Below are positions 51,005-63,933 of a stretch of DNA of 64,000 bases, in pieces. The position numbers and the translations under genes are program-made. The stretch lies in contig NC_056555.1 of assembly GCF_910596095.1 (NCBI RefSeq), forward strand, positions 14,004,001 through 14,068,000. Direction: 5' to 3'. Numbering within the stretch: position 1 is the first letter of the stretch; each line of letters starts with the position of its first letter. This DNA comes from Thunnus maccoyii (Eukaryota; Chordata; Actinopteri; Scombriformes; Scombridae). Below the pieces are notes generated by a model. The model was not told the DNA's origin. It ran no database searches and saw only the letters and a program-made list of their open reading frames with translations.

Positions 51005-51014
51005 CTTTATAAAG
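51005..51014 (+). promoter_or_regulatory. Possible TATA box of cax1
   Basis: CTTTATAAAG lies about 65 bases before the cax1 ATG. If used, transcription would start near 51040, giving a 5' UTR of only about 40 bases. Motif and spacing are the only support. Confidence 0.3.
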
Positions 51015-51078
51015 AAGTGATCCATGATGCACACATGATAGGCTACAGGAGTGATACACACAATAAACAGACACAAAA

Positions 51079-54000
51079 ATGTCCCAAAAAAAGTCTTCAC
51101 TGGTGACAGGTGACGTGGAGAGCCTGCGGAGAAGATCCGCAGCTGATTCCCAAGGTGAGACCAAACTTTGGCTTTTTCTTTCATGAAGTCGCACCCTGCG
51201 TTTGAATTTTAAAACCCACACCATCAAAAACGTTTATTGCTGTTTGTTCGTATGTTTCTTGGCTTGTTTTCGGGCTAATTTGTTTTTAAGTGTGGTCATC
51301 AAAATCACCTGTGGAGCAAAGCCTCTCTAGAAGATTGTTACTGAACTTTGTGCTTAAGAGTTAAAACAATTCTTTAAAGCTTTCTGTTTGACATTTCAGC
51401 TCCATTGAAGTCTTTCTATTCTTAGTATTATCACTGTTTGTTTGTGAAAATTATTATGAACCTCTAAACGTCACAAAGCAGACGTTTTTGAGGTGCCCCC
51501 ATGTTCAGACAGGTAACCTGTAGATGAGGAATGTTACATCTTAGTGGATGATCACAACTTTGCAGTTATACTTGTACTCATTATGCTAGTTTGGTTGGTT
51601 GGTCTCATTATGAAGAAAGTTCAGTTAAAAATAAGACGACATCACATCATCTGACAACAACAATAAGATGAGAAGCCGCATATTGTTGTTGACCTTGATT
51701 CCTTAGCCAAGTTCTTTCATCTCTCCACAATTTATTATTGCTTTCATAGGGAATGCCACATGATTGTGGCGGGTTGCTGCAAGATCTAAGAAAGTTGTGA
51801 GCTCTCTACCAAAGTACCTAAAAGATAAATGTTATCAGGAGGCATCAGGAAACATTTTTAATGTGCAAGTCAGTACCTTTGGCTTCCAGTCTATTTTTTA
51901 TCAAACATAGAGACTGACAGTTAAGACAGGAGTAGAAAAGTTTCTCATCCGCATCATAAGCAGTTGGACTATATCCAGTATAACCAGCATGCTTCTATTT
52001 TTAATTTCAAAGCATAGCAGTGTCAGCTAGCTTTTCTTATCTCTATGTGTTGCAATGCATTGATAATGTGATCAGTTTTGGCAGGCAGCAGTTGACAGAC
52101 TGGGGGGAGAGGGGACACTGCATGACTCTCAGGAGGTTTTTGTTAGTCACACACACATTTTTATAGGGCAGCTGGAGGGCGTTGGCCCTAGGCTTGATTC
52201 TTTACCGTTGTGACTCTTAATTTTTGCATTTGCATCATGTCAAAATCTTGCTTCATGTACTCCATAACTCTGTTCTCTGTGATGTTTTCTTATTCAGATA
52301 ACTATGCGGATCCTGAGCAGCATCACCGGTTTCCACGGCGACATTCCCAAACTGATAGACTCGGCCCGCAGCATCCAGAACTAGGTGGAGTAGAGACTCC
52401 TTCCCCAGATGCTTCTTCTCACCACTTCTGCCACTACACACCAAAATGTTTCCTCACTGTCCACAGAGGTGAGTGAGGCCTCACACAACCAAGTATCCTG
52501 TAGATACAAAGATATTGATATTGATAAAACCACATCTTGGCATGTGGAAGAGCTTTCTAACAGTCGTAATCCACACAGGAGGCCATGGCACCTCAGCGCG
52601 GTCGACTCCGTCACAGTATGGGGAGGATGGTTGGGATGAAGGCACCTCTAAGACAACAATCAGAGCTGAGAATGAAGTGGAGGCCCACAGGGAGGCCAAC
52701 AACTACAGGGTGACAATTTCTCCCCTACACATAATCAACATTTTCAGTTTTATTCAGGGTAGAATTTGAGAAGGACTTGATTTGATTTGAAAATCCTAGG
52801 ATGTCTTTGTAGATTTGATTAAATTCAGTGTTTCTCAAAATGTAGGCGGTCCCCCTCCAGGGGCGTAGAAGCATTGCAGGTGCTGCCTGCATCACTGGAG
52901 GGAAAAATGTGGAGTTAAACTTAATTCAAATCAGATTCAGGTGGGAACAATACAAGATTGCTTTCACACTAGCAAGCCTGTTGATTCAGGTTAGCAAGAA
53001 TTATTCAAATATTCACGTTTTACCGCAAGGAAAAGGAAAAACAGGTGATGCTCATCAACCAAACTTGTCAAAGTCAAGAATAAGCAATGGGGAATAATTT
53101 CCTCTTGCGTCTAAAAACATTGTTCTTGGCAATCTCGATAACATTCAACTTGGCTGTGTTAATTCAAATTTAATTGGTTTACAGGCGGCATGACATTTTC
53201 TTTATGCTCTAGAGGTGTATTAGTGATTTATCTCTATCAGTTTTAAGATATTGTGATGGTTCTATTTAGCACTTGTTCGTGCTTGTGCTCATTTTCATTG
53301 TTGATGTAACATGTTTTTAATGTAGAAATACTTTTTTTTTTTTTTCAGTTTGGCTTCAGAAAGTGGAAGGGCAATGTAACAGAAAGGCCCATTGAAGACA
53401 GATCAGACATCGTCAAAGAGCTCTACTCTGATCTGAGCATTGTTAAGCCTCGAGAAGGTCTCTTTCTCTTTAATTCAGTTTATGATTAAGAACTGCATGC
53501 AGTTTCTGGAAAGCAATAACATATTTTAATTTCTTTTTTTTCTTTCAGGCTCTGTGCTCACCTTTGGGAACATAATTTATGTGTTTTTATTCGGATGGTG
53601 GATCTCTTTAATCTACCTCCTCATTAGCCCCTTGATGTTTCTAACAATCATCTGTGCCCCTTATGGTTTGTATTCTGTACTGTGAACACCTGCGCCACTC
53701 AGTGTTGTAGTCTCCCCTCTGAAATGTAGAACATCATGTCACTTTGTGTTTGGCTTCTTGTTTTTAGGCAGACTTTGCTTAAAGATGGCTTGGTACTTCA
53801 TTTGGCCATTTGGGAAGTCAGTAGAGAAGGTAAAATTATTATATGAAGTGTCCTAACTTTCCAATTAGTGTTATGTGTCATGGGATTCCAAAAATTATGT
53901 TCCTCACATGGTACCAATAGGCAAATATTCACCATGTCATGTTGTCATCTCTGGCTTTTTTTCAGGCTGGTGACGTAGTGAAGAGATCCATTGTGAAGCC

Positions 54001-57000
54001 CCCAAAGATTGAGGTAATACCCGAAGAGAGGGACTCTGAGGACAGTAAAGACCTTGTCAGGGATAAGGACTCCTCACCCCTTCTGGTGTCTTCCCCCATC
54101 CCTGTTGAGATCCCTGTCCCAGAACTACCAGCCAGACATACTTCCATACACTGGGTGAGGAAATGAGAATCATTTAATCACTTGCTGCAATGCATATTTA
54201 TGCAGTATTTATTATGAATGATTTTATCTGTGTGTTGTGTTGTGTTGTTCCTGGTCACTGTCCTCCTCTATAGTGTCGCCTCAGCACTTACATTTGGCTG
54301 GTGCTGGGCTATCCTGTCCTGGCTGTGGTCCACGCCCTGGCCTGTGTGCTCTCCTGGCTGCTGGTCTTTACCATCCCTGTGTCCAAGATGAATGCTCGCA
54401 CACTGAGCATTGTCCTGCTCATGGCACCAGAGGACGTTCAGATACACACACTGGAGAAGGTACAGGGTCATTTTCTGAAAAATGAGAAATGGTAAATAGA
54501 TGTTAAAATAAGGAGCACAAGCATTTTTTTCCCCTTCCTTTCCCTTACTGGTCATGCTTGTCGAAAACACCAACGGCAAGATTTTTTATGGTACATACTT
54601 TTTTATAGCTTCCCTATTAGCTATGGTATTTAGCTACGGTGGCATTTATCTGAAGTGCTCCACTTGTTCCTGTGACTAATGGCTCTAACTGTTGCAGTGT
54701 GTAAAATGGACATTCTGATTAGTTCATCTTCTATGACTTTTCCTTAAAGGGTCAGTTCAGCCAAATCACAAAACATAGTTCTCACTAATTGCAAAGGTTT
54801 TGAGATATTTCGTTCTGATAGTGTGGACAGTTTTAATTTGGACTTTGATAGAAAACAGCTCCTTATGAAAATGACCAGAGCAACCAGGACATTGTTTAAG
54901 GTAAAACATGTTGCTGATAAGTTTTCAAAATGTGCTTTTAGCACCATAAATGAAATTAACGAGGCTGGAAGATATCTCAAAACCTCGGCACAACAAAACT
55001 ATGTGTGTGGCTAGATACCACCAGAGCTAATTGGAGAAATGTGTTTTTTCCTCTGTTGATTTGTATAAACTTTTAAACCTCATCCATTAACTGGACGTTT
55101 ACATCTAGTAAATACATTTGTTACTCTCATTTGTTCTCTTTTGCAGATGCGTGGCTGTGAGACCAGAGTTATCTTATGCTGTTACCAAGCATTCAATGTG
55201 TATTACTACAAATACACTGTCCAAGGAATCAACATTTTTGCTCTCAGTATCCTTTTTTAGGTTGTTAGAGCTAATTTGACGGAAGTTAGGGGCATAAAAA
55301 ATACGAAGCTATAAATAACTCAGCTTATATTTAACATTTTTACCAGGGTGTAAAAGTGTAAAATTTATTCATCCATCACATACATCATTTCCAGTTACAG
55401 TACTATCACAGTTACTACCACATTTTGAGCAACCAGTATGCAACTAACTGAAGCTGCTGCAGTGACCAGCAGTCCACTGTCCATCTATTTGTTCTCCTTA
55501 AATCTATGTTCCCCACAGACTCGCTTCCAATGGTATTAATCACTCTGATTATTGGCTATGGTGACCACGACCATAATTACTTCAGCGCAGAAACAAAGTT
55601 TGCCTTGGCCATCACCTCCATCATTCCTCTATCCTACTATATCGGCATGGGTATAGCCAGGTACATTTTATTAGCATTTGTGTCCTTGGCCAGTAGATGA
55701 AGGAGAATGAAATGATCATTTTCAGACAGAATTACCACTTCTTAGCAGTGTGTATTAATACAAAAGGACAGATTCTGGAAGATGCATTGAATTGTATTTT
55801 GGTGGTTTTATCAATAACTGTGTGTGTTCCCACAGTGTTTCTGCACAGAGTAACTTTGCAGTGGGAGCGGTGGTAAACGCAACTTTTGGCTCCATCACAG
55901 AGATGACATTCTACATCACAGCACTGCTGCAAGGACAACGTGCTGCCACCAAATGTTACGAAGAAATTGTCAAAGCGGCCCTTACCGGGACCTTGCTGGG
56001 GTGTATATTGTTCATACCTGTGAGTGTCTGAGAAGGGCAGCTGAACACATCAGTTCACGTGCAGCATTATGATTATGGAGTTATGGAGTGTGGAGTTTCA
56101 TTTTATTCCCTGAGTTGTGTGAATTTTCTCTTGAATGCTCTTTTCCTGACTTGTTATGGCTGCAGCAGCAGAAAGCCACACACTGATCTCACAAGTTCAG
56201 TTTTCACTATGAGATTCAAGTTGGGAAAAGGGAAGACAAATGCTCATATCAATGCACCCACTTCTTGTTGTTTGTGTCAACTGCGCAGGGTATCTGTATG
56301 ATCATTGGGGGCATTAAACACAGGGAGCAACGATTTAACAGTCGTTCAGCCGGCGTGAGCTCCGCATTGCTCTTCATATCAATAGGAGGTATGTATTGCA
56401 ACACTTTCTAAAACAATAACACCTCTACTGACAAATTCATAAAGCTCTAAACTTAACGTAATATTGTCCCCAGGTGTGTTTGCTCCCACCCTTTTCTCAA
56501 AGACCTTCGGTAATCTGGTGTGCGAGAGCTGCACCAATATTCCAGGCAATACCAGCGTGCCCTTCGTCTGCAAGGACTGTCACTATGACACGGTGGGTTA
56601 GCTTCTTCCACTTATGTATGACTTCCAGTTTGTGGTAGTGTGCTTGTAGAGCATAGAGTAAGCAACAAAGCAGCTTTGAGCAAGCTGAAGAACACTGTCA
56701 CTAATTCTAGTTTGTAGGGGACAGTAGTGTAATTGATGTCAGGCAGTGCTTTCTCTGTCCTACATAGCTGTGATGTTTGTATTAACAGATTTCAGATGCT
56801 CCCACCGTGAAGATTAAATCATTATGGGTCCTGCAGCTGCTAAACGTAGAGGTTTTTACAGGGAAACATGTTAAATTGCTGTTGTCTTAACCTTATTTTA
56901 GATGATATTTAAAACTTTGCTTGTATGATTTTAATTTTCACCCTCATTCTTTCTTCTTAACAGAGTCAAACTGACCCACATTTGATTCTGTCCCATATTG

Positions 57001-59085
57001 AGTAAGTCCAGGTGCTACATACATATTTTTTTACTTTGCAACACTTTTTTCCAAAGTAATCAGGTCAACAAAATACGTCTAAGGATTAAAATAGTTTTCT
57101 GACTAATTACGCGATTTCTTTAATGTTATTCCAGGGCCCTGGTGTACACAATTTCTGTGCTGCTGCCTGCTGCATACCTGATAGGCCTCATCTTCACACT
57201 GAAGACCCACTCCCACATCTATGATATTCATATCAGCGATGGCCAAGGGGGCCACGCGCACGGTCAGTACGCACAAGAGGGTACCAGCACCCACCATCCC
57301 ACGGGTGAGCTCCCCACTGGCCATCTACATGCTGCCAAGTCGTGTATTAATGCCAGCATTATTGCCACCAGCCACGTTGCAACAGGTGTGTGTGTGTGTT
57401 GTGCACGTTTTAATCATTCGGTTGAAGGAACAAGACATTAATGTGAAGCACTGACTGCCTGTTGCCTGCCTTATTAACCTGTTAACCTGTTGTGCATGTG
57501 AGTCACAGAAGTAACACACTGAGGTTAAGTTGTGCCTGTGCATGCCACTACTCTAAAGCATGAAGAACATAAATGCGGAAGAAAATCGATGAGAAGTTTA
57601 GACTTTGATCCTAACATATGTGAAAGAGGTGACAAACCCCCCTCAGCAGTGAGGTAAGTCATAAATAGTAAATTTGTGTTTTATGTTGGTCATCTTATAG
57701 TGTTTGTCATCAGCAGGTCACCATGTGGTCCACTGGTCCCGTTGGAGGGCTCTTGGAGTGCTGATTGTTGCCACAGTGCTGATGGCTTGCTGCGCTGACC
57801 TCAGCACTGAGAACATCGAGCCAATGCTGACCCACTCCACCATCTCCCAGGTATTCGAAATACTTCATTTTTAAACAGGAAGGGAAAATGCCCGTCTGAT
57901 TCGCACTCAAATCGATTCAAGTTGAAATGGACAGCCTTGAAGGAACTGCATTCTTTATGGAGCCTAAGGGAGTCCAGTCTCTGGTTCATAATGTATTTTG
58001 GGCTTTTCTTGTCTTTCTCTGTGTTTCTTTGCACTGACTGCTATCCTCCTTTCTCACAGTACTTCATCGGCGTCACAGTGTTGGCTATGGTGCCTGAGCT
58101 TCCTGAGATTGTCAACGGGATCCAGTTTGCGCTGCAGAACAACATCAGCCTGAGGTGCAAGCACACTGTTCTGTTGTAGTATAATTTTAAGTCACTTAAT
58201 TAAGGCACTCAATGGCCTTAATTTTGCACAATCATAAATATGCCAGGAACACAATAATTTGTACAAAAAAGGTGCATCTTACACGTGTAAACATTACTGC
58301 ATGTAAGCATTTTCATTTAGTATTTGAATAGCATTAAAGTGTTGTAATATAGGGTTAAGGTTACCAATCAATATCAAGGATGAACTGAGCTTTTGTAAAG
58401 ATGAGTATTACCGACATTTCAACTTGTAGATTTTTGCTGTTTGCAGCCTTGAAGTGGGCAGTTGCATAGCTGTGCAGGTCTGCATGATTCAAATTCCACT
58501 GCTCATCCTCTTCAATGCATTCTATGTAAGTAAAAAGGTTTGGTCAGTTTTTGTAGACTTTTTTTTTTCTTTTTGTATAATGATTTTTTTTTTTTACATC
58601 ATGACTTTATGCATACTTCTTTTCTTCAGGATGTTGGATTCGTGCTTGTGTTCAGTGACGTTCATCTCTGGGCCAGCATCTTCAGTGTCATTCTGGTCAA
58701 CTACATCTTCATGGATGGAAAATGTGACTATTTTCAGGGTAAGTCATAATTAAAAGATTTCTCCTTAGCAGTAAAGGACATTATCACTTCCAAGGCATCA
58801 ACAGAGAATCTTATATGTGTTAGAAAAAGGTTTATACAACCAGTCAAATATACATGTGTCCCTCTAAGTCATACATATTCATGAGGTATCAAGAGACAAG
58901 AGTTTCTGTGGCCCTGTTTATTAGTCTGGCTGATAACTTCCTACTAGCAAAATGTTAAAGTCTGAATTCACATGTAGATTACTGCATATAATCATTTTGT
59001 TTTGTTTGCAGGCACTGCCCTAGTGGTGGTTTACCTCATCCTTCTGTCCCTTTACTACTTCGCTCCATCTCCACGCTCTTGTTGA
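51079..59085 (+). CDS. cax1: Type II CAX cation/H+ exchanger with YccF domain
   Basis: A multi-pass exchanger of the Ca2+:cation antiporter superfamily, expected to load Ca2+ or other cations into acidic organelles against H+. Twenty exons join in frame: 51079-51154, 52298-52468, 52579-52709, 53349-53457, 53549-53665, 53768-53829, 53966-54154, 54274-54459, 55147-55246, 55519-55660, 55836-56019, 56289-56388, 56474-56592, 56964-57001, 57135-57262, 57717-57850, 58060-58154, 58447-58525, 58630-58738 and 59012-59085. They encode about 780 residues. A polar N-terminus (1-160) precedes a YccF/DUF307 domain (about 163-222: FGNIIYVFLFGWWISL, then WYFIWPFGK), as in yeast Vnx1. The exchanger core has two alpha-repeats, near 428-460 (NATFGSITEMTFYITALLQG) and 662-710 (VPELPEIVNGIQFALQNN). 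They are separated by a His-rich loop (HSHIYDIH, GGHAHGHH). Zebrafish has a described cax1; mammals lack this family. Calling this its orthologue is from family likeness. Confidence 0.93.
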
Positions 59086-59435
59086 TCTGCTCGTCAAAGA
59101 AAAATCACAAAGCTCCAAAAATTGACGCCTCCTTACAAATACACAAACCCTGCATTGTCACGTGGTGTGGATCGTACATTGTCAGTGGCACAAAAATTGG
59201 GAATACAGTACAACTGGATTATTGAGATTAGAAATGCCACAGTGGAGCTGTAAATATTGATACTGAATGGTATTTTGTGTGCTTGAACATGGTTTCACAC
59301 TTCCAGGTAAAAGTTTGATGACCTTTAAAATTGCTCTTGCATTTAAATGTAAATTTGTGCTATTTATTTTTGGCTCTGAATCATTGTAATATGTGGTTAA
59401 TATTGGAGATAATAAATGCATCAATTTACAAACTG
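59086..59435 (+). other. cax1 3' UTR
   Basis: A short 3' UTR ending shortly after AATAAA at 59411-59416. No coding content. Confidence 0.6.
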
Positions 59436-59819
59436 TCTATCATAGAGGACCTATCTTTTAACCAATGCTGCACTACCTAATAATCAACATGAATTTGTAG
59501 ATACAACTTTTTTTTTTTTTACATAGACCACCATGATGTAGATTTGACTTTTCATTGCTGCTACATACTCTCCTATTATGTTCATTATTAGCATTTTAGC
59601 ACATTTATTTATAGTCAACATGTCAAAAAGCATGCATGGTACTACATTAACTTGGTTTGCATTCTGAGAGGAAAAATGGGAACACAGCAATCCAATAACT
59701 CTCATATGCAGCACATTTCATGCAGTAATCATTTTAAAATAGGAAAAAAAACTTAATTGGATTTTAATTTTGTTATGTGTCATGCTAGATTATTAGTCAA
59801 GCAAAGGAATTAGGGGAAC
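59436..59819. other. Spacer between convergent cax1 and klhdc10
   Basis: About 385 AT-rich bases separate the predicted 3' ends of the two convergent genes. A 14-base T run lies near 59506-59520. No gene was seen. Confidence 0.5.
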
Positions 59820-61997
59820 GGAGAACTATTTACAGAATACTTTATTGACAGAACTTCAACACAACATTCACACAAGCCTATTGTACATTTTAGTTGTCAC
59901 CTTTTTAAAACTACATCGCAAAGTAAAGGTTTGATGACATTAATATAAAAAGCAGGTGATGACATCATGCACCAAGTAGTTTTGTTATGCAGAACGGAAA
60001 GGGGCAAGGTAAAGAAGTGCAGGCAAATTCATGCATTTGTGGGAAGCATCAAACCATCTGACAACATCTAAACCGCAAAACAGTTTCACCTAAGCTGTCG
60101 TCATAATCACAGTTTAAGTGCAACATTATTTGGCATCAGTTAAGTTCATTCATTAAACAGAGGAACTGTCAACACATTACCTTGATGTGTTGAATATGTG
60201 CTTTTAGGATTAATACCCAAAAGGCTAAATATGTTGCATCTTGTCCTGAATCTACTCTGTGTGGCTGCTCACAGGAACAAAATACATAGTTTCTGCATCC
60301 TTGAAACAGGATGCAAAATCGCAATTTGTTGAATTATAATATGTAATGGCTAGATTGTTAAAAGTGATTAAAATGCTCACTTGCTTGAAAACACAATTTT
60401 CAACATAAACCTTGTCTGTCTAAACATGCAAAGATCTTTTACTGCCTATATTTCTGGAACTTTAACCACGTTAAAAGTTTGAAAAAGGCACTGCAGTATG
60501 TTTGTATAAGCCTGCTACTGAAGCAACTCCCCGTGCAATACAATTTCAACGCCATCAACAGAGAGGGAGTAAAAGTCTGAACAGAATTAAGTCTTTATTC
60601 GAATAAAAGCATTTTTTTTTAAATTAATTTTAAAGAGCACCAAATTCACAGTGATATGTTGCATGGTTTGGTTTACAAATGCGAGCAAACAGGATGGAAA
60701 TGAAATTATTCCTTTTTAGAAAACTAATTATTGATGCATTTTGATCTTTGAAGATACCCACCTTCCTTTTTTTTTTTTTTTTTTTTGCAGAGAATTCTCC
60801 AGACTAGGCTGAAACATAATGTGTGATGGAAAATACAGGAAATACAAAGGCTCAGACACAGGCAAAATCAGCATTTAACCTTTCTTTCACACTAATAGAG
60901 GGCAAACAGTACAGCACTTGTGCATGTTTTAGCCAATTTGCCACAAATCACATTTAGTTTCTTTATATTTCCAAGGCATTCAGTTTTTCCTTCGCTCCAG
61001 GCAGACACTGGTTTCCATTCATTTGGCATAAAAACAACTTGGAAAGACTTAAGATAGGTAATTCCTAAAAGTTAACGCCATGTCTACTTTTATTTATGTA
61101 ATGCGAGGATAACATTACTTCCAACAATAAAAAAAACAGACAAACTAAAACTTAGTGTGAATGACTACCAGACACAAGCGAATTTCAAGCCTCTGGAAGT
61201 AGATTTTTACACCATGAAACTTGGAAGGTGGGGAAAAACACTACGACATGCTTTGGAAAATGGTCAGCAATGATTTAAATTATCTGTGATTTGTAGTAAA
61301 TTGGCTAAAATGTGCAAAAACACTGGCACATCCCTTCAGCGAAACCAATGTCTGCCACTTTTATAGACTGAAACCATTACTATGGTCAGCGTTGCTTATA
61401 GGATCTGTTTAAAAAAAAAAAAAAAAAGTAAATGCTGACAAATACGCAAGAAAAAGTGTGCAAACAGCAATAACAGGTGATCAGAATACCCCAAGAGAAC
61501 TGTTCATCCTTCAAATAAATATGCATGCATTCTTCCTTTGCACAGAATTCTTAAAAGTAGTAGTGAAGGCTGTTTTTTTTTTTTTAAAATGGGCGAGGGA
61601 AATCTTTGAAAACATGACATGGCAAAAGTATTTCCAGCTGTCACAAGGGCGAGAAGCTGAATTCCTACTTAGATTGACACGAAGGCAACATGTAAGGAAC
61701 AATGGCAACGGAGGGGGGGAGGAGGGTTGAGTAAAATCCATAAAACATCCCACATTGATTTTCTGTATGTCTCATCGCTCTATCTGCAAAAAAAATAAGA
61801 ACAAAAACAACGAAAAAAGGCATCCCATTGTTTTTGGTTTTAAGGCGGGGCTACGTTAGGCGAGGGGGAGGGAGAGGGTGTTTTTTCCCGAGAATTTTGC
61901 TGTGAATTAAATTCTGTGCTCTGTCAGACCTCATCTCCTCCCATTCCAGCCCTGTCCTTCCCATCCATTCATCTGTCTGTCCTCCACTGTGTGTGTC
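59820..61997 (-). other. klhdc10 3' UTR
   Basis: Minus-strand AATAAA (plus-strand TTTATT at 59841-59846) marks a likely 3' end, giving a 3' UTR of about 2.2 kb before the stop at 61998-62000. Several homopolymer T or A runs are present (near 60767-60786 and 61410-61426). Small open frames within it are not supported. Confidence 0.55.
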
Positions 61998-63933
61998 CTA
62001 TTTCAAGCGTTCAATGAGTTCCTGTGTGAGGCCCAGGTTGAGCAGCTGCATGGCGGGGAGTGACGTCAGGTGGGGGAAGGCCTTGAGGAGCCTCTCCCAG
62101 CACAGCTCCAGCAGGCTGGGCACCGCTAGCCAGATCTTAAACAGAGAGCCAGTTCTCTTGTTCTCATGGATGTTCACTACACCACCGTGAATGTACATGC
62201 AGCCAGCCTAGGGAAGGACAGAGAGACATTTACAAGTCATATAAAGTTTGCTTCAGAAAAGAACAGTATAGAAGTGCCATTTTCTTTAATTTCACCAGTT
62301 TCACATTTTATTTATATGCCTTAATTGTTTGTTTATGGGATAAAATTGGTATTTGTGAGAAACTATAATTGACCGATTCTTTTTACTGTGTTCTGGGCAA
62401 GGAAAATTGAGAGCTTTCTAGGTCATAACTATCCATGCAATAGTAGAAAATATTGGTGCCATGCAATAGAATAAAATGACAATAAATCCAGCCCCATAAT
62501 GCAACCTCTGTGTCAACAAAACCAATCAGGGAAGTGGGCTGTAGTATGATCTTAAATTGTTCAAAACATTGAGTGATTAGAGAAGGTAACGTTGTACTAA
62601 CTGGGGTGACAGCAGCACAGTGGAAGTAGGCGGGTTCAGGCATCACTGCTGGTAGTTTACTCCACTGGAAATTCTGCAGGTTTATCTTCCACAGATCAGC
62701 TAATATCAACTCCCCGTTATAGCCTCCGCAAATAAATACATCTATAACAGAGAGAAATGATTGGTCAGATACTTTATATCGTAGCTGTATCTGTTTACTG
62801 GCCAGGAGTCGGATTGAAATCAAATAAATAATGAAAGTTTAACATATGAGGATGTGATACACGCTATTAAAAATGCTCACCGTTACGTATTTGCACGCAG
62901 CTATGGCATCTCCTAGGAGCAGGATATCCTGTCAAAATCACAGGTGTTTTAGAACATCTTGCATGGGAAGTAACACAGATTTAACTGATAATGAGCTGCA
63001 GCATACAGACCTATTTTATCATGAGGTTTAGTTGTAATCTCCTCCCAGGAATTAGTTTCCAGATTGTATGCATGTATCTATTAAAACAACAACACACAGA
63101 CACCATTTACCATGAGTCTAAATGACTGTTTTAATGAAAGATTAAGATGGATTTGGATAGCATGCAAAAAGAAATGTGATTCAAACTGTAATTAACTATT
63201 TTAATGGAGACATTCACTTGAACATTTATTGCACTATGTACACATCTTATTGTATGTGGATGAAGAAGTATAATTCAATTTATATCTACTGCCTCTTGTG
63301 TGTATATGTATTATCAGCAGTGTACAGATCTTTTTTTACTCTATATATATTTATAAAACCACTGCAGGAAATTTTGTTCCCTTTCAAATATTCTTTTTGA
63401 TCTTCCTAAGCCCCCTAAAAGGTGTGCTAAGGAGGAAGAATCCATATTTAGATCAGCTTTTGCTTCAGCTGTCATGAAAAATAAAGGTGTAAGTAAGGTG
63501 TTCAAAGAGGCACCCTTGAAACATTTCAAACTTGAAAATGTGGCTGGTGCAGTTTTGATGATTAATTAAAATGTGTTTGGTGAGTCCACAGTGTTGTAGT
63601 ACCTTGTCCAGAGGGTAAGATGTCCAGGAAGTTCCTCCTCCCAGAATATAGATCCTCTGTCCATCATGTGCTATTTCATGTCTGTACCTGTGACACATGC
63701 AACAGTCACATGTCAAGATTTTTTTTTTACAACACTGAAAAGATCTGTAGCTTGGTTAGATCTTCAGATATCATGACAACCTACCGTTCCTCAGGCAGGT
63801 CGTCAGGAGGGTTGTTGGGCTTGAGGTGGATCCACTCCCTGGTGGTCAGGTCCAGCCTGTGCAGGTCTGTGCTGTAGATGTAACCCGTTGTCCCTCCAAA
63901 CACGTACAGGAAGCCATTTATAATGACCATTGC
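61998..63933 (-). CDS. klhdc10: Kelch domain-containing protein 10, C-terminal exons (partial)
   Basis: KLHDC10 is a Kelch-repeat substrate receptor of a cullin-2 ubiquitin ligase. In mammals it recognises C-terminal degrons, including alanine tails from ribosome quality control, and has also been linked to ASK1 activation in oxidative stress. Six minus-strand exons are visible in order: 63785-63933, 63603-63687, 63011-63077, 62881-62928, 62602-62741 and 61998-62207; the 5' part runs off the window. All have AG/GT borders and agreeing phases. Kelch blades show as FLYVFGGTTGYIYSTDLHRL, YRHEIAHDGQRIYILGGGTS, VFICGGYNGELILADLWKIN and MYIHGGVVNIHENKRTGSLF. The C-terminus ends LLNLGLTQELIERLK, close to the human QLLHLGLTQGLIERLK and presumably part of the cullin/elongin-binding region. 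Nothing looks broken. Confidence 0.96.

Noticed and set aside
52210-52476. Attractive alternative frame (RILSSITGFHGDIPKLIDSA) in cax1 exon 2
   Set aside because: It ends at a TAG before the donor and does not phase with exons 1 and 3; the other frame joins both sides.
52832-52930. Short hAT-like terminus CAGTGTTTCTCAAA in cax1 intron 3
   Set aside because: Only one end is visible and no inverted partner was found, so not listed as an element.
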